From NCBI RefSeq assembly GCF_964199755.1, contig NC_133930.1:30557071-30621070 (forward strand): a stretch of 64,000 nt of DNA, given 5' to 3'. A program made the translations under genes and the position numbers. This DNA is from Larus michahellis. Its lineage: Eukaryota; Chordata; Aves; Charadriiformes; Laridae. The notes beneath the pieces are model-generated. The model had not been told where the DNA came from, made no database searches, and worked only from the letters and a program-made list of their open reading frames with translations. Below, piece by piece: positions 32,481-43,515 of this stretch. How positions within the stretch are numbered: position 1 is the stretch's first letter; each line of letters opens with the position of its first letter.

Positions 32481-32639
32481 AGCCACACTGATGGACCACC
32501 AGCACATCAACACAATCCCCACTGAAAGAAAGACTGACCAACAAAAGCACGTCTCATTTTGCTTTGGGTAAGTGATTATGAACTGCATCTTCAGCCCTGG
32601 AAGTATCTAACATTTTAAGAAACCACACCAAAATCATAG

Positions 32640-32850
32640 TGGTAAAAAATTATGGGGACGCATCCTTGTATGTGAATTATTACAGAGCCCAAACTGGCAA
32701 CGGTTTCCCTGGTTTTCAAGCTGTTTTGTGTGAAGCATGGTGTGAGTGTTGCAGGTATATTCTGTAGACTGATTAGAAAGACCATCCTGCAACTTAAAAG
32801 GGGGTTGTTTCTGGAACAGCTGCACAAAGTTCTTGTTACTGGGTTCATAG
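32640..32850 (+). pseudogene. Maverick/Polinton small core-like protein relic
   Basis: The plus strand reads VNYYRAQTGNGFPGF, then after a shift KRGLFLEQLHKVLV. A short basic protein starting with a Y-x-x-Q-x-G-x-G-x-P-x-F motif is found between the minor and major capsid genes of many Polintons; this assignment rests on that pattern and position. Frameshifted; partial. The antisense 168-codon open frame 33121-32615 is a shadow of this and the next relic. Confidence 0.45.
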
Positions 32851-33250
32851 GGAACAATATTTTAGCAGCTATTATGTGAAAAACACTTTCAACTTCAAGG
32901 ATTATGATATAAATTTTTGGCCCTGTATGAGGATGGTGAACTGATGCCAGCAAAACCCAATGCCAGTGCTGCAGCCCGGTTTTGAGAATGTCTGCTGTGT
33001 GAGAGAGTACACACAGCTCATTCAGACAATTGGCAGCCATATGAAAGGCCATTCCCTGCTGGCTGACAGGGAAGAGGTCATCAGCGGCTATAACTTTTGC
33101 CTTTGACCTGTCTCCAGACAAAGAATGTGCTGATCACTGTTCCTGAGAGAACCAAAGAGAAACCAGAAGTATACTTCGCAGGGGCCTTGATCACCAGTAT
33201 TCATATGGTTGCGTAGAGGATTTTTGATAACATGACAGAAATAAACCAGT
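32850..33250 (+). pseudogene. Maverick/Polinton major capsid protein relic (C-terminal part)
   Basis: In changing frames: NTFNFKDYDINFW, then QPGFENVCCVREYTQLIQTI, then SLLADREEVISGY and LDLSPDKECADHC. These correspond in order to the second jelly-roll of the Polinton major capsid protein, with its F-x-x-Y-D-x-N, V-R-E-Y/F, I-x-R-E-E-F-x-x-G-Y and D-L-x-P-D blocks. A DRNKP remnant near 33235 matches the end of the protein. The N-terminal jelly-roll is missing, so a deletion must have joined this piece to the core-like relic. Confidence 0.75.
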
Positions 33251-33350
33251 GGAGACACGTGCTCTTTGACTGCATGTGAGGATAGACACTGAACTGCTTT
33301 GTTGGGTTATTTTCAGCAGATACCTATGCCAAACAAACATTTTGTACAAT
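33250..33350 (+). pseudogene. Maverick/Polinton cysteine-protease N-terminal remnant
   Basis: About 30 codons, read with stops: a TLNCFVGLFSADTYAKQ segment resembling the conserved F-x-G-V/L-F-x-x-D start of the adenain-like Polinton protease. Cut off by the CR1 at 33349. No catalytic His or Cys region remains here. Weak on its own; supported by its position after the capsid gene. Confidence 0.5.
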
Positions 33351-34205
33351 CATAGAACCACAGAATGGTTTGGGTTGGAAGGGACCTTAAAGATCATCTA
33401 GTTCCAATCCCACTGCCATAGACAGGGACACCAACCACTAGACCAGGCTGCTCAAAGCCCCATCCAGCCTGGCCTTGAACACTTCCAGGGATGGGGCATT
33501 CACAGCTTCTCTGGGCAACCTGTTCCACTGCCTCACCACCCTCACAGTAAAGAATTGCTTCCTAATATCCAATCTAAATCTACCCTCTTTCTGTTTAAAG
33601 CCGCTCCACTCCCTGATAAAGAGTCCCTCCCCATCCTTCCTGTAGGCCCCCTTTAGGTACTGGAAGGCTGCTATAAGGTGTCCTCGGAGCCTTCTCCAGG
33701 CTGAACAACCCCAACTCTCTCAGCATGTCCTCATAGCAGAGGTGCTCCAGCCCTCTGATCATCTTCATGGCCCTCCTCTGGACTCAGTTCAACAGGTCCA
33801 TGTCCTTCTTAAGTTAGGGGCCCCAGAGCTGGATGTAGTACTCCAGGTGGAGTCTCACCAAAGCAAAGGGGCAGAATCACCTCCCTCAACCTGCTGGCCA
33901 CCCTTCTTTTGATGCAGCCCAAGATGCAGTTGGCTTTCTGGCCTGCGAGTGCACATGTTGAGCTTCTCATCCACCAACACCCCCTCAGGGCTGCTTTCAA
34001 TCCATTCTCCACCAACACCTCCTCACCAACACCTCCTCAGGGCTGCTTTCAATCCATTCTCCACCCAGTGTGTATTCGTGCTTGGGATTGCCATCACCCA
34101 GGTGCAGGACCTTGCACTTGGCCTTGTTGAACTTGTTGAACTTCATGAGATTTGCACAGGCCCATCTCTCATTTCTAGGTGTTTACCTAAGCAACTGGCT
34201 CCCTA
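33349..34205 (-). repeat. CR1 LINE inserted in the Maverick/Polinton relic
   Basis: 3' end at 33349 (tcatagaaccacagaatggtttgg), then the full 3' CR1 series up to the ccctaggg side at about 34205, where polymerase sequence resumes. Contains a local duplication: the ctcagggctgctttcaatcc unit occurs at about 33985 and again at about 34036. It splits the capsid/protease half from the polymerase half and therefore post-dates the Maverick/Polinton insertion. Confidence 0.92.
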
Positions 34206-37010
34206 GGGCCCATGTTTCTCCAGGACCAGCAAGCATGGTTATGAGTTGCACAACTTCCCTGGTTATCCCCAGAAGAAATATGCTTGTATTGCCCTAATAT
34301 ACTTATGCATTCCTCTGATATTGTGTATGCCCATAATGCAACACCCCCTGAACTACAGGGTCAGAGGCCTCAGGAGTCTCAAGGGGCTTTTCCGCTTTTG
34401 TCTGCATAGGAAGCACAGCAAAAAAACAGCCCACGAGGCAAGTACACCTTTACTTTGACCATCCCAAAGCACATTGTCAGGGTGTCAAAATTCTCAAAAA
34501 TAACTCTGGGGAGTCCAAAAGGCTATTGTTTTGTTTTGTCCATGAAGGGTGAGAGGCTAGTAAAACCGTGGAAATTTATCTTTTCATCAGGAGCTCTTTG
34601 TGACGTGGACAAATGGAATTTGTCCTGCCACCAGCAAGCACATCTCTGGGGACCAGCATTATGGCAGTTTGGTCCTGGGTAAGAACTGTGCAAGCTCCCC
34701 ATTGGATTTTGTCATATCAACCCACTCATGCTGCCATATAGATCTGACATGAAATCCAGCTTTCTTTAGGTCGTCCCTCTTTTGCTGTGTTGTGCAATAC
34801 AAATACCCAAAGGTTGTTCCCGGCCACATGGTTCTGGTCATGTTGATGGTAGCATTTGATACAGCTGTGGAAAAAGCAACCGATAATTCAAAAGGTGTTG
34901 ATACCCCATCAATAACTGCATAGACACCCAAGAAGCAGGATCCCATTTGATATTCACCACTTTGTAATGCCTGACAAATTTGAGTATTTTTCTTTTCAGC
35001 CATATATGTATGCCATCAAAGCGGGTTGTATTTCTCTTTTTCCTTGAATGATAGCCATCTGAAGGAAGAGTGCTACCGTGTTAAGTTTAAGCAACATAAA
35101 CCAGTGTGTGGTCATGCAAATACAGGCCAGTGTAGTGCACCGTAAGGGATTGTCACCTTCACTTTTCACTGTCTTCTGTCTCATAGAATGAGTGATGGGT
35201 TATCATCATAATCTCACTCATTCCTGTGTGATGTCAAAAGTTTTTACATCCTGCTGGCAATAGTAACTCAGTCAAAAGTCTTCTCCTGACTTACTGTGTG
35301 CCATGCTGAGAGCCGCTTTTTCTCTTTGAGCACCATGCTGCCCCCGCCCCCCCACCAATATTTGCAGCAGTGGAAGAGACCCCACATAAATGTGGGTTTC
35401 GGCAGTGTTGAACAAATGGGCGAAACAAGCTTTGCAGCCCTCAATACCCAAAGCCTGGGGAGGGCTGTTTAATATCTTGGGTAGAAAATTTAAAGAGTCA
35501 ACGAAACGCATGCTCAGGCTCGGCACTTCTATGCACCTGAGTTCACCGTCTTGGGTGATAAACCACACATCCACTCTTGCCTTCAGAAGCTGACTAACAA
35601 CAAGGTAGTCATCCCAGCCTTTGGCATTATGTGCTAGGAAAGTGTAGCCCTGAATCTCTTTGTCCATAAACAAGGGAATAAAGTCCACAAGACATGTGTC
35701 TTACCATTCTCTTGGCCATCAAACACCCGTCACTGATTTACGTTACAGATTGTTCACAGCACAGCCCGCACTTAAAGACTTTACATTCGTGATGTTTTCT
35801 ATGCAGGCTTTACACTTTTCACAGAAAATCTTACCCAGACAATCAATTTGTTTTTCAACAGCCAGGGCCTTGTGCTTCAGCAAATATTTCCCAGGCCTGC
35901 AGAGTAGTATCCAGCTGGGGCACCTTGTCTGTCCCCAGGTTAACTGCACAGTCATGAGACAAGCAGAGCCAGCAAGAATATTTACAGCTATGGCCATGAC
36001 TATACAATATATGACAAAAGCTCACAGAAGTTTCTTACCCAAAATAACTTCCTGGCATCCTTAACAGCATAATAATATTAATCACGTAAAAGGAGGAAAC
36101 AGATCCTGCGATATCAAAGACCACGATTTGGCTTAAAAGTCCCCGAACCCTTTTTTTTTCTTTCAGACAGGAGCAGTATTTACATGCTGCAGATTCTCGG
36201 ACAAGGAGATGTTGCTCAGCACAGCCTTCCTTGTGCACAGCCCAGCCTAGTTTGTCCTGTAGCTCTTTTGCTCTGCTTAACAATTCTGCATCTGTTAGGT
36301 CCCTCACAGCTGTAAGCTCTCTGTAAGACTCCCAGCAAAACAGAGATTATTGTGACTGTTATTTAGGTGAATTAAATAATATCACTTTTTGTCCATAGTT
36401 TTGGAATGGAAGATAGACTGTGGGATTCTGCATACCCCATTCCTAATGGCTTTTAAAATCACAGTAGCTAGGCAGAAAGACTGATCAAAACACATCTCTT
36501 TTTTACTTTGCAAAACATTACTGACCCGAATTTCACAGCCTTCATATAGCATAAATTTGTAGTGTGAGATTACAAAGAGTTACTCATGCTGGCAGTTTCA
36601 AGACAGAGCTGGGCATAATCAACAGGTTCATACAGATGGTGTAAATGATCAAAAATCTTTTCTACACCCTGAACAAATGTTTCATAAGCTTCATGTAGTG
36701 ACACCTGATCTAAATTAACTAAGCTGTATTCTTTTACATATCGTCTAGCCTTGAATCTCATGATCAGCCATTCCCACTGCTGAGTATGGGCCGCAGAAGC
36801 CATGGGGTGGTCTGTCACCTCCTCCACCACTCCTGCTACATTTGAGCGTAGGGTAAATCTGGGTGTTCAAATGCCTCCTCAGGGCTTGGGAGTGCAGCCA
36901 GTGGTAATCCCAGGGATGCATCCTCGTTGTACTCAACAGCCTCTTGCCCTTCAGTGTGCTGCAGTAACTGCGAAATCCTTCACAGAGGGTCATCTTCTAC
37001 TCTAGTGGGA
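34206..37010 (-). pseudogene. Maverick/Polinton protein-primed DNA polymerase B relic
   Basis: Read downward from 37010. An N-terminal piece lies at 36830-36570 (FKARRYVKEYSLVNLDQVSL), a Cys-rich piece near 35.85 kb (CLGKIFCEKCKACI) and a 138-codon open segment at 35688-35272. The last carries the exonuclease motif HNAKGWDD (35631-35608) and VDSLNFLP. A 114-codon open segment at 35003-34659 follows, with QKRDDLKKAGFHVRSIW and HEWVDM, typical of the endonuclease-like insertion of Polinton polymerases. Then, with stops, PRDVLAGGRTNSI and VKVKVYLPRGLFF appear, marking the start of the polymerase domain. The palm motifs (including the YxDTDS block) are absent, lost around the CR1 boundary. Not functional. 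Confidence 0.85.
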
Positions 37011-39714
37011 GAAATATTTACTGGTATACTAGGTTCAGAAAAGTAGTTTGCATATAAAAGCCCTGTAAGCACTTGCCAACAACATACCTGCTCTTTCTGC
37101 TGTGGCTGTGGTCTTTAAGAGCACAGGGCTGCGGTGTGTGTCCCAAAGTCTGTTTCTTGCTGCTTTTGCAGTAACCATTGCCTAACATACATGCTTGGTC
37201 TTCTGCTTCTTCTTTGCAGCATTGCCCTAAGGATAAAGAGACATATGTAGCAGCACATGTTTCCAGTTCAACACACTAAAAGAAAGCAGATTTGCATGAA
37301 ACAGACTCCTTGAAATACTAGTATTTAATTTTCTAATACAATCTGTATGAGTTAGAAACTTTTACTACCCAGTCAAGAACAAGAGTGAGGCTGAGAAATG
37401 ACTGGTAACACGTGATGTTCCAGTCATCCCTGTAGTTAGAGGTGACTAGCCTCAAAATAGTCATTTTAAAGTCAATGAACCAGTTTTAGAAGGAACATCT
37501 CTGGGGGGCTGCAGAGCTGCAAATGGCCTGAGAGGGTCGAGCTTTGCTGCAGGAAGGGATTTAGACATTTGGCACTAAAACAGAGTTCACTGGATGTCAG
37601 CAAAACAAACTTTTTTTTTTTTTTGCTGCTATTTTGTTTTATTAGAGGGTCTCAAGGCAGACTTAACACTAGAACAGCTGGTAGATCAATACCAACTGGG
37701 ACTAATCCATTTTTGTAGCCTCCAGTTGGAGGCTACAAAAAATCAGAATCCAAACACAGAGCCTGTGTTAGGAAACTATCTTAAAAATCTCCTCTCATTG
37801 TCCCTGTTGAAACAGTGCCACAAAGGGTAGCAGCTTTTGTGGCAAAGGAGAACAGTATATTAACCACTCTTTTAGTCACTGACATTTAATCTTCCCTGGA
37901 GCATATCAAGCTGAAACTTTGAGTAACTCCAATTGTCCAAGCTGTACTGACAATGGCAACAAGACCATTTTTTAAGAGGAAGGTGAGAGTGTACCTAAGA
38001 TGGGTGTTACTCTGGCTAAGTCAGTGTAAAAAAATCTGGCCTATGATATTTGCAAATAGAATTAAAGAAATTTTGAATGGAGCTAAACACGGTATGTGGA
38101 GATAATGCAACAGTCACAGCAAAAAATTAGTACCTTTAGGACAGAAAAATAATGGTGCATCTTGGCATGGACTCTGCTGAGCTGCAGCCAGGGACAAGCA
38201 AACAGTTGTCGTAGTTTAAGAGGGGCCTTCTCTGAATTAAAGGCAAATCAAAGAGCTCTGAAATCAGTAGAAGCCCCTGCTCCCAGAATAGCTCAGTAAA
38301 GGGGGAACACATTGTTCTAGGTAGAAAGAGGAAAGCAGTACAGTCCATTGTAAAGATGTAGTGAAGGATTATAAGAGTGGGAAACATGTAGGCTCAAAAA
38401 CAGTGAAGAAATCACAATAGTAGAGCAAACACAGACTGCAAGCACAATCAAAGGGAATATACACAGTGACCTGGTTGCTATGCACCTTTTCTGGAGGGGT
38501 ACCCATCCTGCAGCTGTTGGAAGGAGTATCGGTCCTACAGACCTTGGTCCAAAGTGACCAAGAGTGAAGTTTGGTATGCTAACTGCATGACACATTGGCA
38601 GGACACACAGGAAAGGAAAAGAAAAGAAGAAAACCATGTACCTCACCTTTACTCCCATTTCTGGGTTGACCATTGGGACATACTGCTCCAAATATACATA
38701 AGTGTTCTGGGACTCCTGCAGACCCAGAAATATCTGCACTCACACTCTTTGTCCAGCTTATGCTAGTTAAATGAAAGATATGCTAAAATACACGTTATTA
38801 ATCCTTTTTCATAACTCTCCAACTCTTAGTCACCTAGTGAGTGACTCATTCTTGCCAAGGACACACGTTAGCTTTGCTAACACTCTCCTGCCCAAGGTTC
38901 CTTGCAGGATGGCATATTTCCTTTCTCTGTTCTCAGAGGTCCTGTTCAGGCAGTTTGTTTTATGGGCGTATGTACAACCAGCCTCTTTTTGATCAATACG
39001 CTTTCCCTGCTTATTAAAGCAAAGCATCAAGGGCCAAGCAAGGCAAATTTTTCCTTCAACACCAGAGTTGCAGGCAGGATAAGGAGATAATTTACAGTAT
39101 GAGGCAAAAATACAGCTCTTCTCCTGTTCAGCAAGCTCAAGATAAGAACTGCACTCCGCATTAGCAGGAAAGGCACTGACTTTCTTTTACCAAAAATTCT
39201 TTAATTTAAAATGCCATGACTGTGTGTTTTAGGGAGGAATAGGGACTTCAGTATAACAGAAAGTTGCAAGAACATTGTTACAAGCTATCTTCTGTAATGA
39301 AGGCAGACATTCAATTAATATCTTCTATTTATCCCCTAGTATTACCATTAGGGATCAAAAAACTATGAAAGCATGTCATCAACCACAACAATCAAAGACA
39401 AATCAAGAAAACAAGGTAGTAATCTAATTTAAATAAGAAAACTGCCACTATGCTGCAGCAATAGGAGCTAAAATTATAAAAGCAATTGACTGCTCCATGG
39501 GTTCCCATGGTGACTGTACCTTGCTAATATGTTATTAAATGAGAAATAATTACATGGTGATGACACTTTCTGCATTTTCAGAGGAAATCCAAATTTAAAC
39601 CCGCAAGGAGTAGTTTCCCATGAAGATCCTGTTTCTCTTTATAAATTGATAGGGAAAACCTAATAATAACAAAAACTTACCTCCATGTGTTCACATCCAG
39701 AAATGTGGCCAAAT
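37011..39714. other. Intergenic sequence with one perfect hairpin
   Basis: No gene supported. Contains a perfect 15-bp inverted repeat with a 2-nt loop at 37710-37741 and open frames of up to 140 codons (38739-38317, -) without recognisable motifs. A minus-strand stretch at about 37217-37108 (MYVRQWLLQKQQ) faintly recalls Harbinger transposase N-termini but is too short to call. Confidence 0.5.
37710..37741. repeat. Perfect 15-bp inverted repeat (hairpin)
   Basis: TTTTTGTAGCCTCCA (37710-37724), GT loop, TGGAGGCTACAAAAA (37727-37741). All 15 pairs match. It could be a transposon terminus fusion, a foldback footprint or a transcribed hairpin; nothing else around it distinguishes these. Confidence 0.9.
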
Positions 39715-40400
39715 TCAACTCCAGGTCGGTCTTGGCTTTCCAAGTGCTATCTCGGCAAGATCAGACAGGATACTCCTCTGTCCTGTCCCAGCTTCCGCTC
39801 CTTATACACTTCCTTTTTATGTCTGAGTTCAGTTAGGAGCTCCTTACTCACCCATGCCAGTCTCCTGCTGCCTTTGATTTCCTACTTGTTGGGATGGTGC
39901 TTGCTTGGTCTTGGAGGAGGTGATCCTTGAACATCAACAAGGTCTCTTGGGGCCGCCTTCTTTCCTGGGCCGTATTCCATGGGATTTTGCAAAGCAGATT
40001 CCCGAAGAGGCCAAAGTCTGCTCTCCTGAAATGCATGGCTGTGTTCCCGGTTTTTGCCTTGATTTTGCCTCTCAGGGTGCTGAATGCCAATGTCTCATGG
40101 TCACTGCAGCCAACGCTGCCCCTGACCTTCACATCCACAAAGAGTTCTTCCCAGTTTGTAAATATCCGATCTAGGAGAGCACCTTTACTTGTTGGCTCCT
40201 TGATCACCTGTGCCTGGAAGTTGTGATCAGTGCAGTTTAGAAATCTGCCAGGTTGCTAGAGCCCTGCTGTATTTTCCGTACAGCAGATATGAGGGTGGTT
40301 GGAGCCCCCAGTGAGGACCAGGGCCTGTGAGTATCTGGCTTCTTCCTGTTGTCTGAAGAAGTCCTCATCTACTTTTCTCAGCCTCTCCAGTTCTCTTAGC
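39715..40400 (-). pseudogene. CR1 ORF2 fragment (endonuclease end and reverse-transcriptase start)
   Basis: The minus frame 40207-39848 reads LLDRIFTNWEELFVDVKVRG, VGCSDHETLAF and MHFRRADFGLFGNLL, the C-terminal end of the APE endonuclease and the linker of CR1 ORF2. Further down comes AWVSKELLTELRHKK. The higher-coordinate side carries an upstream endonuclease segment with SQALVLTG-type residues. Internal CR1 fragment without a 3' end; frame degraded. Confidence 0.85.
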
Positions 40401-40566
40401 CTTTCTTTGCATGGCCCGTGCTTTAGCCCCCTGACCCATCCTGGCGCACCTCTGGTGGCCTGTCACATAGGCCAATATTTGTCTTATAGCAGGGAGCCTA
40501 AAATTGGACCAAACCCTCCAGATGTGGTCTTACAAGTGCTGAATAGAGGTAAAGAACAATTTCCTC
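40400..40566 (-). repeat. CR1-like 3' half fragment (old)
   Basis: Reverse-oriented CR1 text, diverged: ttctcttagcctttctttgc, gcacctctggtggcc, and tccagatgtggtcttac-type blocks. Lies exactly at the outer edge of the inverted duplication (which starts at 40567). Confidence 0.65.
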
Positions 40567-40936
40567 CACTACCCGTCCTTTGAGGGGATTTATATTGTAG
40601 CGTGGAAAGCAGAGAAGGTGTAATGACTGGCTATAGGGACTATTGGTCTAGCACTAAGGGGCTGTCTACTCATGTAATCAGTGCTCAGAAGGGGGAAGAG
40701 GAGTCTTTGTCCTCCCTGGGATCAGGGATCACGTCAACAGGAACTGGGAGCCAAGGATGTGTTTCTCTGCAGAAGAAAGACCCTGCCTCTTATGTTAACA
40801 ACTCCAATTGCTTCTTTCATAGCAGCATTTCTTAACTTTTAAAAGAAGATGTCTTGCTTTAGAATGATTTTCACAGCAAAGAGCTGCGGGCCAGTGCAGG
40901 ACACTGGGAGTAGAAAAGTTGTTCTTGCTTCCAGAA

Positions 40937-41483
40937 GTACAGGGGGACAATCACTTCCCTAGTCCTGCACACCACACTATTCCTAATAGAAGCCAGGATG
41001 CTATTGGCCTTCTGGCCACCTGGGCACGCTGCTGGCTCGTATTTAGCCAGCTGTCAACCAACACCCCCGGGTCCTTTTCTGCTGGGCAGCTTTCCAGCCA
41101 CTCTTCCCCAAGCCTGTAGCGCCGCATGGGGTTGTTGTGACCCAAGTGCAGGACCTGGCACTTGGCCTTGTTGAACCTCATACCATTGGTCTTAGCACAT
41201 CAATCCAGCCTGTCCAGATCCCTCTTTACAGCCTTCCTACCCTCAAACAGATCAACAGTCCCATTCAACTCAGTGTCATCTCCAAACTTACGGAGGGTGC
41301 ACTCACTCCCCTCGTCCAGATCATTGATAAAGAGATTAAACAGAGCTGGCCCCAGTACCAAGCCCCGGGGAACATCACTTGTAACTGGCTGACAACTGAA
41401 TTTAACTCCATTCACCACAGCTCTTTGGGCCCGGCCATCCAGCCATTTTTTCAGTCAGCGAAGAGTACACAAGCAGCCAGAAT
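40937..41483 (-). pseudogene. CR1 reverse-transcriptase fragment in the left arm
   Basis: Minus frames 41418-41200 and 41181-40951 read [19 protein letters not shown] and [17 protein letters not shown], i.e. the C-terminal half of CR1 reverse transcriptase. The catalytic FADD is altered (FGDD) and the frame is broken. It occupies exactly the gap between inverted-repeat blocks; the right arm has 836 bp of different sequence at this point. Confidence 0.9.
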
Positions 41484-42250
41484 CCCTGCATCAGTATGAC
41501 GTTGCACCAGTTTTCGTGTGTCATCTGTTCTGCCCCTTGTCATATGCAAACTATTCATAATCTAATCAGCATATTGGGAAATGACAAAGTCTTACAGTGC
41601 CAGAAGATTTGTGCACTTCTGTTCTGAGAAATAGCTTGGTACAGATTTGTCCTTCTTACTCACGCGTATTTCTTTAGCATACACAGAAATTTAAGAGGCA
41701 TTATCTAATGAAGGCATTTTCACAGTAGTAGTTTCTCCAGATGGGAAGATTGTAACAGAAGTACATAACGTAATTGAGGTTACAAAGAGCATTTCCTGCA
41801 AGAAACATTTTGCGTGGTATCCTTTTCACTTTAGGTAAGACTAATTGCCAATAATAGTCGTTGAATTTTTTTTAATTTTTTTTTTTAGCTTCATCTTTTG
41901 ACAACTGTGAAGCGTCAAATACCTCAGTTAAGGTAATTAAAAAAAATAAAGAAGTGGAAAATGGTGTCACTTCTGTTACTATGTATTCTAACAGAACACT
42001 TCCATGAGGAGGGTTGATGGTTCAGAAGACAGTATTGGGAAATTCTAGTTGTCTGCCATGGAGAAAATGTGAGGGACATGATATTTTGGCATAGGGAAGA
42101 CGAAAGGCCCACAGAAGTAAGCAAAGGTATTAAAAAAAATCCCCCCAAATCCTTAATTTTGCAAACAAATAGTGACAGATCATACTGAAGTTTCCTTGCC
42201 TAACGTTACTGTTTACAGCTGTTTACAACTTTACAGAAGATATGTTAACA

Positions 42251-43515
42251 AAAACTGTAGAGAATTCTAACTTCTAAGTGGCCTACAACGAGGCCAAAAT
42301 AGAGAAGACCACAGGGCTCTTTGTCAACACCCGCATTTCACTTTGGGGTGTAGTAAATAAAAACATACTTGTGTCAGCACTAGTCTAACTTGCTTGACTT
42401 TTAGCAGCAGCAAAACCAGTGTAATATGATCTTGGTTGGGAATTTCTTGTGCAAATTCCATCTTTGGTCTAGGATTCCTTGTACAGTTGCTAAAGAAAGT
42501 TACTGCTGGCACACTAAGAGACCTGAACTGACTTGAGAGTCGGTCAGCATTTTGTCATATGCTGCATTTCTTCCCTCCGACAACATGGCAGTTGTACCCA
42601 AGACGCTGTAGCTGTGTCAAATGTGCAGAAGTCTTTCACACAAACACTGTAGCTCGGACACATCCTTGTAGCAATATGATAGAGTGTTGCTTCACTCTCA
42701 GTCATGAATTCAAACCTACCTTAGTTTAGCGGCAGCAGCAGCAGGTAATTGGTATTGATGGGAAAAGGCTCTAAAGACATTGCTCTGCATCTGCAGGTAC
42801 AGTCATGTGCTGAAACGTGTTTTGTGACCTGACCATCTCTGTCAAATACGGCTCAACCAAAATACCAAACTTGTAGCGGAAAGGAATGTTTGCTCTTCAT
42901 GTGTATTATTCTTCGTCATTCTCTGCCTGTCACTCATTGACCATGCCCTAGGTTCAGTAATTGACTCCAGCTTTGTATCAAGGGACTGGTAGAGCTAAAT
43001 ATGGGGCCTTTCATCTGTTTTTAATGCCTACTCGTTAATAATTGAACTGGTATCTGCAGTAACATCAGAAAGAACATTGAATGGACAACAGTGAAGTAGC
43101 AATCATCTAAAGTAATTACAGCCAGAGACAGGTTTAATATTTAGTTTGAGGTAAACATTTCAGCTCTTTCCATAGACGGTGGAAAGATGGTGATTTGCTC
43201 TTTCATGAAATCACTCTCCGAGGCAACTGGTCTGTATTATATACCAGCAGTTCTTACCTCTCTTCATTGGTTACCTAAATTGGACGAGTAGTCAGAACTG
43301 GATGTTGAGCTTCCATATGGCCAATGTTAAATGAGACGAACAGCGCGCATACTAACCTGCAGCCAGTATTATCAGAGAAGCCAAATTAATTTTGAAGTGA
43401 CCCATACCACATCCCATCACCTGTTCCAGACACTAGAATTTGGCTTCAGCCATCGTCTTTATCCTCCTCTGGGTAAAGGACCCTTGAAAGGCAAAAGATA
43501 CATGTCTGATGAACA
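42251..43515. other. Left-arm private segment, unidentified
   Basis: 1265 bp without counterpart in the right arm, where the flanking blocks are separated by only 8 bp. No exon, LINE or LTR recognised. It is either an insertion here or a deletion in the right arm. Confidence 0.55.

Larger units (their letters stand above)
30780..37010. mobile_element. Decayed Maverick/Polinton (virus-like DNA transposon)
   Basis: Polintons are 15-20 kb self-synthesising elements that encode a retroviral-like integrase, a protein-primed DNA polymerase B and adenovirus/virophage-like capsid and protease genes. Visible here on + are an integrase (30830-31805), a penton-like protein (31900-32480), a core-like protein (32640-32850), the major capsid C-terminus (32850-33250) and a protease start (33250-33350). 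On -, convergent, is polymerase B (34206-37010). A CR1 at 33349-34205 separates the halves. Every gene has stops or frameshifts. The packaging ATPase, most of the major capsid gene, most of the protease, the polymerase palm region and the terminal repeats were not found, so about 6 kb of a once much larger element remains. Old insertion, no longer mobile. Confidence 0.85.

Noticed and set aside
32615..33121. 168-codon minus-strand open frame
   Set aside because: It is antisense to the Polinton core-like and major capsid relics, which explain the sequence on the + strand motif by motif. The frame itself shows no family motifs.
37108..37217. Minus-strand peptide with MYVRQWLLQKQQ resembling a Harbinger transposase N-terminus
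   Set aside because: Only about 35 residues and no other transposase part nearby; similarity could be accidental.
38317..38739. 140-codon minus-strand open frame, Cys/Leu/Ser rich
   Set aside because: No recognisable domain, no splice or promoter context, and composition typical of chance frames in low-stop sequence.
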